Source: Petrosia ficiformis (lineage: Eukaryota; Porifera; Demospongiae; Haplosclerida; Petrosiidae). Taken from it: a DNA stretch of 64,000 nucleotides. The notes under the pieces are model-generated. The model had not been told where the DNA came from and ran no database searches. It worked only from the letters and a program-made list of their open reading frames with translations. The stretch's first letter is position 1; each line of letters opens with the position of its first letter. Below, piece by piece: positions 26,501 to 36,160 of this stretch. The translations under genes were made by a program, and so were the position numbers. The stretch lies in assembly GCA_947044365.1 (NCBI GenBank), contig OX345641.1, positions 2,609,460-2,673,459 on the forward strand. The letters are read 5' to 3'.

Positions 26501-27463
26501 AACTGTGGAAAGTGACACCATGTGTGAAATCACCATATCATGTGAATTATTCTTGTTTTACATGTGTACATAGTTTTTGATAGAGTATTTCACCTTATAG
26601 ATTTATAAAGAAGATGTAGATATGTTTGGACGGAAAAAACACCTAAATCCTCCATATTGCTGGTTTATAGTAGAAGCATTGAAGGACTCTAGCAAGTCTC
26701 TCACATATCCAATTGATATTGAAGAGATTGAGTCTCCTCAAACAATACTAATTGTAGTTCACAACATGGAAGGTAGAAAATAATTAATTATAAAGCAATA
26801 GTTATAAAGTTCTCGTAAAATTAACTATACTTACACACGTAATCATAGCCTAGATATTAATACTAGAGTCTAGATGTATATACATAAATGTTATTATTAC
26901 AGATAGTCATGCTTTATTTTAAAACTTGAAATGATTGAATAAATATAGTAATTATTATTATTATATCTCAGATTCTTCCGAAAGACGATGTTCACCTCTG
27001 ACACAGCAACAACAATTGAAAATTGGAGGTAATGGTATATATTATTGTCTGGAATTGCTATGAATAATATTATTGTATCTGTTTAATTTTCATAGCGAGA
27101 AGTATACCTCAATTTGACATTGATAATTTAAAGAAATTGATAGTGAAAGTAATTGAAAGTCACTATGCAAAGTTGAGTGAATTATTTGATGAGCTTCCAA
27201 AAAGTATCATGAATGAAATGTTTGAGGCAAAGTTGATAAGCAGTGATGTTAGGAAAAATCCTACATCTGACAAAATTATGAATGGTCTTATCCATTTATT
27301 TGACTGGAAAGATGAGAAGTCAGGTGTGGAGAAATACTGCAAGAAAATTCTGAAAATACTCTACAACAATGGAGGCAATTATAAACGTGCTGGAAAGAAA
27401 CTGAAAGCTAATTGGCTGGAAAAAGCACAAAATGAAATGGGAGTAGAGTTAAATCTTGATTGA
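5186..27463 (+). CDS. Gene B: CARD-like / YLNYEL / ankyrin / ZU5 / UPA-position / death-fold protein, 40 exons
   Basis: Forty exons join without a phase conflict into 6033 nt (about 2010 aa): 5186-5546, 9095-10005, 10900-10974, 11084-11179, 13021-13110, 13258-13320, 14324-14404, 14494-14589, 14702-14740, 14866-14964, 15088-15186, 15285-15383, 15507-15605, 15729-15818, 15970-16032, 16523-16603, 16703-16789, 17133-17231, 18302-18400, 18534-18632, 18766-18864, 18998-19096, 19221-19319, 19422-19511, 19639-19701, 20453-20533, 20622-20717, 21083-21181, 21315-21413, 21534-21632, 22047-22098, 23684-23788, 23853-24701, 25187-25309, 25744-25986, 26168-26331, 26392-26541, 26601-26772, 26972-27028, 27096-27463. 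Approximate residues: CARD-like 1-120, YLNYEL domain 121-424, ankyrin 425-1250, linker to 1302, ZU5 and acidic stretch 1303-1585, acidic linker to 1707, UPA-position region 1708-1869, terminal helical domain 1889-2010. No signal peptide or membrane segment is seen, so a cytosolic protein is likely. Start: Met at 5186 aligns with gene D; an in-frame ATG at 5141 is possible. By domain type it may be a signalling or innate-immune adaptor, which is inference. Exon-level splicing needs RNA support. Confidence 0.82.
5619..6225. mobile_element. piggyBac-like MITE, copy 1 (TTAA target)
   Basis: The element is bounded by TTAA on both sides. Its ends are perfect reverse complements over 19 bases including the TTAA (TTAACCCTTAGAGGACTGA). 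A palindrome, gtcacatatatgtgac, lies just inside the left end. The interior has a G/C-rich run unlike the surrounding DNA. Two more copies lie at 8269-8874 and 49713-50308 in the opposite orientation. TTAA plus CCC-starting ends are the known hallmark of piggyBac-type elements. It lies in intron 1 of gene B. Reading frames inside it are not supported as genes. Confidence 0.87.
6226..8268 (+). other. Middle of gene B intron 1
   Basis: No family exon is seen. A stretch at 6590-6727 reads as a broken helical fragment ([16 protein letters not shown] and so on) faintly like the fragment at 2900-3034. Positions 7492-7760 form a fold-back element with imperfect inverted ends of about 50 bases (agccagac / gtctggct). 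The rest is AT-rich intron. The frames at 7077-7325 and 7441-7686 have no coding support. Confidence 0.5.
7492..7760. mobile_element. Short fold-back element in gene B intron 1
   Basis: The left end 'ttgcaaagccagac' and the right end 'gtctggctgtgcaa' are reverse complements with a few changes. Both are followed inward by matching aaggaagggtc / gacccttcctt blocks. It is probably a MITE with ends of about 50 bases. No second copy or empty site was found here, so the exact limits and target duplication are unknown. Confidence 0.55.
8269..8874. mobile_element. piggyBac-like MITE, copy 2
   Basis: It is bounded by TTAA at 8269-8272 and 8871-8874, with ends CCCTGAGAGGGCTGA and (reverse complement) CCCTTAGAGGGCGG. 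The interior matches copies 1 and 3 by eye, including the 'tttggccaccgttcactttctc' region. It is inserted in the reverse orientation to copy 1, in the same intron of gene B. Reading frames on either strand here come from the element and are not genes. Confidence 0.85.
9095..10005 (+). other. Exon 2 of gene B: YLNYEL / APASPIGLP domain
   Basis: This exon of 304 codons is shared by all family copies. Conserved blocks in order: [79 protein letters not shown]; a Trp-rich section (FSWKELL, KWPNH); a hydrophobic strand-like block [26 protein letters not shown] Glu/Asp/Ser-rich tail follows ([13 protein letters not shown]). I know the general 'YLNYELL' pattern as recurring beside death-fold and repeat domains in invertebrate proteins, but I cannot assign a biochemical function. 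The exon starts in phase 1 and ends in phase 0. Confidence 0.75.
10900..13320 (+). repeat. Ankyrin block 1 of gene B (exons 3-6)
   Basis: Exon lengths are 25, 32, 30 and 21 codons, all phase 0 to phase 0. The 25-codon exon is charged and coil-like ([12 protein letters not shown]). The 32-codon exon reads LLIAVEMGD...LINRGANVN. The 30-codon exon is a typical ankyrin unit ([25 protein letters not shown]). The 21-codon exon caps the block ([18 protein letters not shown]). It has only one full ankyrin unit, the fewest of the four blocks. Its large intron (11180-13020) is shared with gene C. Confidence 0.8.
11180..13020 (+). other. Gene B intron 4, conserved in copies C and (in part) D
   Basis: No exon is seen. 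About 1.3 kb aligns by eye with gene C 39489-40985, and the first part with D 63411-63712 (for example the 'cacgcaagtaggtactatacatg' stretch). The similarity shows recent duplication of the whole locus, introns included. The frame at 12216-12401 is not supported as coding. Confidence 0.6.
13373..14234. mobile_element. Decayed MITE of the CAGTGGAACCTC family
   Basis: It begins TA|CAGTGGAGCCTCC and ends with a decayed copy of the inverse (gagattCCACTG|TA). The better copies are at 16091-16387 and 41961-42286. It is longer than they are, so it may contain a nested insertion. It lies in the intron after the block-capping exon, the same relative position as the other two, so it predates block duplication. 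Confidence 0.55.
14324..16032 (+). repeat. Ankyrin block 2 of gene B (exons 7-15)
   Basis: It opens with the 27-codon coil-like exon ([17 protein letters not shown]) and a 32-codon exon ([23 protein letters not shown]). A shortened 13-codon exon (14702-14740), four 33-codon ankyrin exons, a 30-codon unit and the 21-codon cap ([20 protein letters not shown]) follow. The short exon keeps the first residues of a unit but has lost most of it in frame, so its helices cannot form. Exons 12-14 sit in an exactly repeated 222-bp intron+exon unit. All exons are phase 0-0. Confidence 0.85.
15384..15827 (+). repeat. Tandem 222-bp intron+exon duplication
   Basis: The intron at 15384-15506 (123 bp) and the start of exon 13 recur, identical by eye, at 15606-15728 and the start of exon 14. 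The offset is 222 bp and identity continues to about 15773. Exons 12 and 13 are also nearly identical. Intron identity as high as exon identity indicates very recent duplication or gene conversion rather than selection on the protein. Confidence 0.88.
16091..16387. mobile_element. MITE with CAGTGGAACCTC-type ends
   Basis: It begins TA|CAGTGGAACTTCC and ends GAGGTTCCACTG. The ends are inverted repeats and the left one is flanked by TA. A sister copy is at 41961-42286, in the same intron position of gene C. A non-autonomous TA-target (Tc1/mariner-pogo type) element is likely; the superfamily is inferred from the ends. The minus-strand frame at 16013-16285 overlaps it and is not a gene. Confidence 0.65.
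16523..19701 (+). repeat. Ankyrin block 3 of gene B (exons 16-25)
   Basis: It holds a 27-codon coil exon, a 29-codon exon (shortened by three codons), six 33-codon ankyrin exons, a 30-codon exon and the 21-codon cap. Exons 19-22 lie in near-identical units of 232 bp (133-bp intron plus 99-bp exon). Typical residues are [25 protein letters not shown]. Exons 21 and 22 have [11 protein letters not shown], showing a sub-duplicated pair. The intron at 17232-18301 carries an unrelated insertion. Confidence 0.85.
17232..18301 (+). other. Enlarged intron in block 3 with a dispersed repeat
   Basis: No exon is seen. Positions about 17685-17800 (ttaaggaagttatgtcattc, then a short G/C-rich part with caacgcg and a gcagg...aagaaag end) match segments near 27720-27840 and 61190-61260. 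This marks a dispersed repeat family of unknown class with at least three copies in the window. Normal family introns here are about 130 bp, so roughly 0.9 kb was inserted. Confidence 0.5.
20453..21632 (+). repeat. Ankyrin block 4 of gene B (exons 26-30)
   Basis: It holds a 27-codon coil exon, a 32-codon exon ([18 protein letters not shown]) and three 33-codon ankyrin exons. The three are more diverged than those of block 3 ([45 protein letters not shown]). The 30- and 21-codon capping exons are missing. Exon 31 (22047-22098) instead switches to phase 1 and leads to the ZU5 part. Confidence 0.82.
22099..23683 (+). other. Gene B intron 31
   Basis: This is a 1.6-kb AT-rich intron between the last ankyrin-side exon and the pre-ZU5 exon. 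I see no family exon in it. A candidate between 23567 and 23600 was dropped because it opens a stop in the required phase. A short inverted pair around 22330-22430 (attaatcatag) is the only structure noted. Confidence 0.45.
23853..24701 (+). other. Exon 33 of gene B: ZU5 domain and acidic tail
   Basis: The exon follows a 64-bp intron and enters in phase 1. The first part is ZU5-like: [20 protein letters not shown], then [54 protein letters not shown]. These match the order of strands in ZU5 domains of ankyrins, UNC5 and PIDD-type proteins (known family). From about 24360 it is a Glu/Asp/Ser/Gly-rich stretch of low complexity, probably disordered. A frame runs on to a TAA at 24710, but the phase-1 donor at 24702 (T|GTATAG) fits the next exon. 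Without splicing the protein would end right after ZU5. Confidence 0.8.
25187..27463 (+). other. C-terminal exons 34-40 of gene B: UPA-position region and death-fold-like domain
   Basis: Exons 34-35 encode a charged linker. Exons 36-38 (26168-26331, 26392-26541, 26601-26772) encode about 160 residues where UPA domains sit after ZU5: [32 protein letters not shown], then [17 protein letters not shown]. Donors at 26542 (CAT|GTGAAT) and the acceptor before 26601 were chosen because they alone keep the frame, and they are conserved in the downstream copy. Exon 40 encodes a helical domain ([36 protein letters not shown], then [11 protein letters not shown]) of death-fold size. The exon 36-39 cassette is symmetric, phase 1 in and phase 1 out. 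Assignment to UPA and to a death-fold subfamily is tentative. Confidence 0.75.
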
Positions 27464-29165
27464 GATGTACTTAAATGTTTTGGACAGAGAGTCCTATATA
27501 GCTATAATATTTTTTATAAAGTTTGAGTCGCTCGAATATTTATATATAATTATTATAATGAATACCAATAGACAAAATAATTATAACTTTTTCCATAACT
27601 TTTTTTTCATTTTTATGGCCCGTAGGGCCATCCCTATAATTGCTTTCCACGGGGTTTAATGTATATACATTATAATTATATATATTCTTGTGTCACTTGC
27701 GCGACTATGCGTCGTATACGTAGTTAAGGAAGTTGCGTCATTCCCGGGGGCTCGGTCAATTAATGGGCGTGGCGCGTAAAAGAACGCGCGTTTGAGCTAC
27801 AGACCAGCCAGGAAGATTCAGAAAGGATGTAAAACTGCTAATAACTGTTGTATATAGCAGAGAAACAGTATAGATATTATGCAAGAATCTTTAACAAGTA
27901 AGTATGATAAGTTGTTGAGTTTCAGACACGAGGAAGTCATCATTTAGAACCTTGAAGGAGTACCTCAGTCAGTTCATCAGACATCTGTGTATTTAGACTG
28001 CAATTAGGCTTACACTTACGTCTTCAGGCCCCAGGATCGATATATCCGGAGTACACAGAAAGGTAGAGAGACTAGTGCCATCAGCAATGCTTAATACATA
28101 GTCATCACAAAGCAAATATAGGGATGTTTTTTTCTCTATATACACTTGTTCACTATAGAATATTTTACAATACTTGAACGGCATGCAATAAATTGACAAT
28201 GCTTTCTTTTTATAGGATATGCTTGAAACCACAAATAATTATTATTAGAAAATACAGACATCCTGTTACATATATAGAATAATGTATAGTAGACCGGTAC
28301 CATAGGAAAACACAGACACCCCCACATCCTGAAATACGAACTGAATTTTGCTACCTCAATGAAATGTGCATGCTATCTCAGCTTGCATAATTAAGTTCTT
28401 TAAAAACAAAACTTGGAAGTAGAAATAGTATTATATTCAATTTCATTTGCAAGCAATGACTTATATTTGATCTCCTTTCAAACGTAGCATGTCATGATTT
28501 CTGGATCCAATCAATTATTGTTCACAATGACAATTTATAGTCAACCCTGTAAAACAAGGTCACCTCATATAATCAGGACATTTTAACCCTAGTCCCAATG
28601 TGTCCAGAATATACTATAGCTTATAAATGCAATTGTGATTAAATTTTACACATAACACATTAGACAAAAAAAAGAAGAAATCAACTTCCTGTGGAGAAGT
28701 AGAGCACAAAACAAGTGATACTGAAGTAAAAAAAATAAAACTAAACAGAACAAGCCGATAACCACAGATGAAAGTGGAAAAGAGACTCACATAAGTCATA
28801 AATTCACGAAGTTTAAGTAGTACCAAAGTATGACTGTATGCTGTTATGCTCATACTGATGATTATATTTATATTAATATTTTATAATAATTATAATACAT
28901 GTACATATAAATATTTATGAGTAAATGACAAGATACTATACAATTTTATTTTCACTTAAATTAGTTTAGCATTCTTTCAATTTATGAATAGTTTTTCATG
29001 GAGTTAGAATTAAACCCACCATTAATATTTTCTATATAATGACTCTAATATATAAGCTTCTCAGTACCTAGCATACATATAATTATATGGAATGTTGTTA
29101 ATGCAGAAGTGGTTTGTTTCACTGTCATAATTTATAATTTTGATTTTTTTTTTTAATTTGAAAAA
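27464..29165 (+). other. Sequence between gene B and the second C-terminal exon set
   Basis: Positions about 27600-27850 carry the dispersed repeat also found near 17685 and 61110 (aaggaagttgcgtcattcc, then G/C-rich ggcgtggcgcg). From 28198 the sequence aligns with gene B from 24750 on. The copy therefore starts just after the ZU5 exon and lacks ZU5. At 28660-28800 the counterpart of exon 34 is recognisable, but it has lost its acceptor and is frameshifted. Confidence 0.6.
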
Positions 29166-31439
29166 ATGTGTTTTGAATACTATTCTTCACTGTATGAAGA
29201 GAATCAAGAAGAGGTAAAACAAAAGGAAAGTCAAAAAGAGAGTGGAGGAAGTAAAGGATCACCTGTAGTGACTGTTAGCACTGATCTACAGGTAAAATGT
29301 AAGTATGAATGTATTTATCACTTACATACAGTCATGCTGATGTATTATTAATATATATTAGTATAATACATTATCTGACATAATACATGTACATCATAAA
29401 GCTTAGTCTATACATTATAATACAATTTTGTAAATTTTGACCTTACTGTATTTCATCTCATATTCCTAGCCGTTCTTACTAGCAGAACTAGTCCTGTCAG
29501 TCCCTGTTTATATTATGGCCAAGTTTTCTCAAACAAAGTTATGTCAAAAACATGGGATGTAAACTTTATAGTTTCAAAAAGACTTAATACCCTGCAGACT
29601 GTGAGAATTTTAGAACTGTTATAAAACTGTTATAATAATGACTATCTACTCTTACTTCTTACAGTTTATCAGAAAGTCCATTCCACATGCTGAAGAAGCC
29701 AGCTCATACATTCGTTTTAAATTTAAAGACAACTGTCTCACTGTTAACTACGGTCAAGAGGAAACCTTTCATGAACTGTGGAAGTTGACACCAACTGTAA
29801 AATCACCATATCATGTGAATTATAAGTACTTGCATGTATGCTTTTTTAAAGCGTGTTTCTCCTCAGATATACGAAAATGATGTGAAAAGGTTTGGGCGGG
29901 GAAAAGACTCAAAGCCTCCATACTGTCGGTTTCTAGTACAGGCATTGAAGGACTCTAGCAGGACTTTCACTTATGCAATTGATATTCGAGAGATTGAATC
30001 TCCTGAAACAATAACATTTGTAGTGCACAACATAGAAGGTAACAATGAATGGGTGTATGCATTTGTCTTGAACTACATCCTTGACTGGCTAATCTGTGTA
30101 TTGTAACAAAAAATCCCACCCTATTGGGTTCACTTAGATTATGATTATTTTTTACATATTTGTTTTCAGAGTCTTCCCAGGTACAAGATGCACCTCTGAT
30201 AGAGCAACAACAATTACAAATAGGAGGTAATGCTAGTGTAAAAGTGTCATACTTATAATTATGACTTTTTATATATAATCATAATGCAATGTTTATTGAT
30301 TTAAATTATATAGTGAGAATTTTGCCTCAATTTGACATCAATAACTTAAATTGATTATAAGTTTAATTGAAGATCACTTTGCAAAGTTCAGTAAACTATT
30401 ACATGAACTCCCAAAAAGTGTGACGAATAAAACGTTTGAACAAAAATTGACAAGCGGAGATGTTAGACAGAATCCTACAGCTGAAAAAGTTATAAATTAG
30501 CTCGTAGACGGATTTGATTGGATAATTGACACGTCAGGGATGGAGAAATAGTGCAAAAGGATCTTGAAAGTGTATTATAATTATAATGGAGGCAATTTTT
30601 TTGTGAAGCTTCATTGACATTTCATTTAATAAATTCATAATTAAGCAGCTAATAAGTTGAATTCTCTTCCACAAAGACTATAGTGATACTCATTCAGAGG
30701 AGGAGAAAACAGGGTAGCAGAGGTTGCTCTAGCCCCTCAAAATCTGCATAGGGTGGGGTGTGGGGTTTCTGAGCCTCCACTTTAATTATAGTGTACTACA
30801 TACTATACATTACTGATTTTAGCTCTCAGATTGCAATCTCAGATAATCCAAATTTAAAATTTTCCTAGGGTGGTATGCTCCCAACAGCACACACCCAACC
30901 CCTCCCCCCCACTGTTAAAATTCCGTACATTGTATACTTTAGAAGGAATGGCAAAAGTCGTTATGAGCTACATTGTATTCGTCTATGCAAGTACATGTAT
31001 CTGTCAGCCTGATTAGTAAATGTTGGCAAAAAATTGTGAATTTAACTATTTCTTTTTCACAGGGAAATGTACACAACAATTTGATATCGATCAGTTAAAA
31101 AAGTTGATAGTAGAAGTAGTTGATCAACATTATGCAGACTTGTGTGAGCTATTGAATATTTCAATCAAGTCTTCATCGATTATTGCAAACAAAATGTTTC
31201 AAGAAGGCTTGATAAACAATGAAGTTAAAGACAACCCCACAGGAAACAGAATAATAGATGAATTTAAACTCTCGTTTAATTGGATTAACAAGAAATCACA
31301 GGTCGAAAGCCACTGCAAGAGTCTTTTGAATGTTTTTAGTGATAATGGTGGTAGTTTTCAATGTGCTTCAGAAATGCTGAAATCTGAATGGTTGGAGAAA
31401 GCACATATTAGCCTGGGAGTAGATTTAAATCTTGACTAA
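29166..31439 (+). pseudogene. Second C-terminal exon set (B'): partly dead copy or alternative 3' exons
   Basis: Counterparts of gene B exons are: part of 35 (to 29298), 36 (29470-29600), 37 (29665-29814), 38 (29867-30038) and 39 (30170-30226), all with intact frames, splice sites and phases. The first terminal exon (30314 on) meets TGA after QFDINNLN and has further stops. A second terminal exon at 31063-31439 is intact in the same phase (LIVEVVDQHYADLCELL...GSFQCASEML...LNLD). There is no start exon, ZU5 or ankyrin exon of its own. It could be spliced to gene B as an alternative C-terminus or be a relic of a partial duplication; intact exons 36'-39' favour use, while the dead exons show partial decay. 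Confidence 0.65.
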
Positions 31440-32689
31440 TGTTTTTTGTGTTGCAAATTATACTTCATTCTTTCTATCATTTTATATGTCAGAGTGTGTA
31501 AATGTTTCTAATAATTTTAAGTTCTTTATTAACTTACTTTATAGTTTGAATATGATTATGCATGGTATAATCTGAATATGATTATGCAAGTTATAGATAT
31601 ATAATTATGCTTCTTCAAACATGTTACTGACTCAACAGCTCCTGAATTCAAAAGAAACATCACCTATATATATATATATCTGGCCCAGGCCAGTAAGCTC
31701 TGAACTCAAACTATAATACTAAAACATGTACACACCCCTCAATACCCTTCCAATTTGGGAGTTGATTGATGAGGGAGTTACCACTGCATAAGTGCATGTA
31801 GTTGAACAAGTGAGATACTGTTATATGTTTTGTCACAAATAGGCAACTGTCTTTACTTCTCACACATATGTTGGCTAGGCAACTGTATGAGCTGAAAATG
31901 GATATTAACTGATAGGGAATGTAAATGTCAAACTGGCTTTTATAATTGATCATGATTCATTTATTACTGAAAATGAGTGTTCTGTCACAAGACAATTTGG
32001 TCAGGTGAAAATTTTGTACGAAAATGGTCTCTCCCAAACCCTAACAATGATAAACCCTAAAAAATTTTTACATAATCTCACTGGTTTAGGACTATTCTTT
32101 TGAGGACCAATGTTGCCATGACAGTTCAATTGAAATATATTATGTTAATGATGGGGTCCTCCTGCGTCATCCCTACCTCACTTAGCTATTGAATTGCAAC
32201 ATATGACATCCCATTTGCTTAGCCATTGGTGTTTGACTGGTGACAAATTTAAAGCCCAGATTTTGGGGTGAGGCCCTATGACTGAGTCAATATTAATTAA
32301 AAGACAGAGGTTACCTTGAAAACGTTTGCTTTGAGTTTAAGGATTTAAATTCAGTTCTGTTGCTGAAGTTTTTGATCTGTGATAAGTCTCGCTTTTGAAG
32401 TTCTGAGTGTACACTCAGTGACTTGACATGAAAAGTGAAAACACTAAGTTTAAAAGATTGTCATTTAGATCCATTAGTAAGGTATTTCCTGTGTACGTAT
32501 ACTATAATTAAATACCTTTTAGGGGTTATCACCACATTCAACTAATATAATTATTTCAAAATAATCATAAATGATAGAATTAAAAGTTTATACATCTCAT
32601 GTCACATGTAAATTATAATAATCATGAGAACAGCATACAGTTATTTACAATTATACAAAAACACAAACATCAAATTACATTTATCTCTA
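31440..32689. other. Intergenic stretch with no gene seen
   Basis: AT-rich sequence with a short (ta) run near 31663. I see no exon, repeat copy or RNA gene. The minus-strand frame at 31711-31953 has no supporting similarity. Confidence 0.4.
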
Positions 32690-35240
32690 CAGTACAGCTG
32701 AACCACAACCTGCTCTGTACTCTACCATATCACCAAGTCTCTGCCATTTTAGTTCGTTTGCATTAAAACACTCTACACTCTTTAATCTCAGCTGTCCATC
32801 ATAACCTCCTATAAAGTACATACTATCTCGAAACACTGCAGCAGATGGCCAGGCATGAGGGTGTGTTAACCTATGAAATGATTCCCATGCTTGTATGTCA
32901 ACATTATATCATTCAACAACGTCATAATAAGCTTGTCGATGTCTATCGCGCCCACCAATAGCATATAAATAACAACCTTGAACAGCTGTAGCAACACCAG
33001 ATCATGCATGCCTCACACTGGGACACATATGCCATTTTCTCTCTTTGGATTATAACATTCCATTGAGGAGTAGTGAACAGCACAATCTTGTCTTCCCACT
33101 ACATATATCTTTCCACCTAGAGCAGCTGCTCCCGCCCCAGAACGAGCTGTATGCATGTCTGGTATTGATGTCCATGTATTAGTAGTGACATCATATCAAT
33201 TTGTAACAATAGGGTGTAGTCTCACCTCCAGTAGCATAGATTTTATCTACGAAATAAAAAAAAATAAGTGTTTCAAGGAATAGCATAAGATCATATTAGC
33301 TCGTACTTATAATTACTGATGTACCAACAATGACATTGGTACTCTGTATCATTCATTATTGGCTATTATTTCAAATACGATCACTTATTTTCTGAAAGAT
33401 GTAGCCGATATTGCGCATAAAAAATGTAATTTTTGTGATTATAGCATTATTTACTGTTTTTACGATAGTCATAATTATTGAAAAATACTGGTTTTCATTG
33501 AAATAATCAGAAACCAGAAGTTAGATATAATATCGGATTGGTATTGGCTATTGGTACATACAAGTACGTAAACTAAAACCTTTCATTGGTGCATCACTAG
33601 TGGTAACTTTATGGGAAAATGTTTTTCATGTATTCAAGGTATATGAAACATGCTAAATTCAAGTGAAAATCCTGACGTACTTGTTATGAAGTACTAATTG
33701 AGTTTTAGAGGCTTCCTACATGTATGACCAATCAAATTTAAGAATTGATCATTCTAGTCATATTTGGTGACAACTGACAAAAGTGATGGTACTATATACT
33801 AAGTACAATGTAATTAATAACTATACATAATTATCTAGCTGTCTATCTATCAGTCTTGCTTAAGGATAATCGAAGGTTTATAGAGCCTTCAGTCTTTCTT
33901 GGTGCCAATTTAGAACAAGGGAACAAGGGTAAGGATCAGCTGTTTGCATGTGTACTTTGTTATAATTTACATAATTATTATAATTTAGGAAAACCAAATG
34001 GTGCTTCAAACACTCGCTATTTGGCCATTTTCAAAAGGAAGCCAACAAAATTTGGTATCCCAAAAGACCAGGTAAAGCTCTTCCTAGATACCAAATTAGC
34101 TTAATTTGGTACTTCCTGTACAAAATGGCTGAGTAGCGAGTGTTTAAGGTAAGCATTTGTTCACAATTATTATCCATTGTGTGTTTTTCTAAATTGGGTC
34201 ACATACATGTATATGTAATCATGTATAATGTACAATTATTGTATATATTATATACCATTCAAGACAGCCACTACAGTAAATGATACGGGATATCTCATCT
34301 CAGGTACGTCTGTCCAGTTATTTTGTACAGGATCGTGAAAATCTCAACAGAACTAAGATACAAGGTTCCTTTATGAGAGAACTTGGTTTCAAATTCACCT
34401 CCTATAGCGTATAACTTGCCGTCAACAGCTCCTGCACTGGAGTTCTCACCTAATACAATAATTAATAATAATAATACTCACTAAAAATAATTAGTGGGCA
34501 GAAAAAAAATGTATCGGAGCACATGAACATAGTCAACACATACCAATATGGGGAATGAATGTATAACCAGTCTCATTAGGACACTAAACTATAAATCCAT
34601 CATTGAAATGAGACTATATATGTATGGTCACTAACTGGCAATAAAATTTCAATCAAAAATTTATGCTTTAACATTTTCTATTAATTCGGTCATTTTGTGA
34701 AGCAGAGTGATTGGTCTTCCAGGAAACCAAATTTCATAAGCTTCCTGTACAAAATGGACTAATTAGTAATCATTTGATCAAAATTTCATTTCCCAAACAG
34801 TCTATTTCATAAACACAATCCATGCCATAACAAAACATGTTTATGAGACTAACTTGCTTCATAGGGGCTCATTCTTCCCATCTGTCCTCTTCTGGTACAT
34901 ATCTCTCTACAGTACATAAACATCGCTGACTACTACATCCACCAATATTATAAATAGTTTCAACAGGGGAACGAAGTTACATAGGAAAGTGACCAAATAG
35001 AAGCCCATTACATATCCACGAAGATAAGCATAGCATTCTTGACTAACTTGAAAAAGACGATGAGTATTAAAAATTCTCTCTCAGTGTTCCTTGGGAAGAA
35101 GTGCTATTCGGATACAGTCAAGAAGATCATAGGCATACTGTGCAGGCCCATTTAAGTTGTGATCTATTCAGCACTAAAGCACTAAATACTCAAAGTTCAT
35201 TTTCAGCACGGAGATGATCATTTTCAAGTAATTCACATTA
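32690..35240 (-). pseudogene. BACK/Kelch (KLHL-type) pseudogene
   Basis: Read on the minus strand, 35240-35030 gives a BACK-like end (ELLENDHLRAENEL, then frame-shifted QYAYDLLDCIRIALLPKEH). After it come Kelch units: near 34980-34870 IYNIGGCSSQRCL...VERYVPEEDRW; near 34440-34270 AGAVDGKLYAIGGEFET, then a shifted WTDVPEMRYPVSF; near 33205-33060 WTSIPDMHTARSG and ALGGKIYVVG; near 32990-32690 LYAIGGRDRHRQAYYDVVE and MYFIGGYDGQLRL...VECFNANELKWQRLGDM. Several in-frame stops and frameshifts break it. KLHL proteins are known Cullin-3 substrate adaptors; this copy cannot make one. The BTB start, expected above 35240, was not recognised. A repeat at 33850-34170 interrupts it. Confidence 0.75.
33850..34170. 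repeat. Dispersed 'ACCAAATT...AATTTGGT' repeat
   Basis: It contains 'gccaacaaaatttggtatc', 'agctcttcctagataccaaatt' and 'cttcctgtacaaaatgg'. The same phrases recur at 34685-34800, 56120-56250 and 56430-56540, partly as internal inverted repeats. It is probably a decayed fold-back element family. The limits are uncertain. Confidence 0.5.
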
Positions 35241-35814
35241 CAAGAGTCCAAGAAAAAAAATCTGATCAGTAAACTTCCTAACTATAAATCTATTTGATTT
35301 CTTGACTAGATCAGGACACAAGTGAACCAAACCACAGGGATTTTTATAAAGGTGGATGTGATTTGTCTTAACCGTTTCATAATACGAGGTAATTGCCAAC
35401 TTTTCATATTCTAAACCCCATTGTGTGCCTGAGTTTTCAAAGTGAACTTGTAATTCACTGGATAACAAATCCGTTCAGTAATCGAAAACTAGGTTTATTA
35501 ATGTTTGTTTGCACAGCATTCTTGAAATTAGATGCAATAATTCTACCAGCCCTATACTGATATCACAGACTTCTGATAGCATTTTCTATAGATTCACGGT
35601 GTTCACTAGAAATGGACACGGATGAGAAAAATGCATTCGGATAAGATAGTTGTGTGACTCCTCGTCATACAGATCTGTGAGAGGTCTAGGTAAGTCACCA
35701 TTTTCTAAAAATGGAACCGTTAAGCCGGTAATATAAGCCCTTAACGCCACTCCCACCAAACGTTTGCATTGCGCCACGCCCTTTATGAAAAAGGGTGTTG
35801 CTCGAAGAGTAATA

Positions 35815-36160
35815 ATGGCTTCTAGATGGAGAGAAAACAAAAGTGATATTCTCCGAAATCATTTTGATGAACTATGTAAGATACTAGCCACTTCTAACAC
35901 AACAATGATCACCCTTGCAGGAAAGTTGTATACAAAGCGTATCATTGATATGCCTACCAAGAGTGAAATATTGGCTACTAAAGGTTTAGAAGGAGCTAAT
36001 CTACTTTTAGATCTGGTGATGATTAAAATTGATCAACGTCCTGAATGCCTGGAAGCATTTCTTCTAATCATGGAAGAGCTGGAGTGTCTGCATGACATTC
36101 TTAAAAAGATTCAGAAGGAACAGTGTGAAAAAGATCATCAAATCTTTGATCCACCTGATG
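35815..36160 (+). other. Exon 1 of gene C: CARD-like domain
   Basis: It has the same helix pattern as gene B exon 1 but is diverged: LRNHFDELCKILATSN, AGKLYTKRIIDMPTK, LEGANLLLDLVMIKIDQRPE, LEAFLLIMEELE and LHDILKKIQKE. It ends with a clean phase-1 donor (GATG|GTATGT), which fixes the splice phase for the whole family. It is more diverged from B and D than those are from each other. Confidence 0.78.

Noticed and set aside
29815..30106. Continuous reading from 29638 through 29880 and on to 30106 without splicing
   Set aside because: Frames change between the pieces. Using CAT|GTGAAT at 29815 and the acceptor before 29867 reproduces gene B's exon structure exactly.
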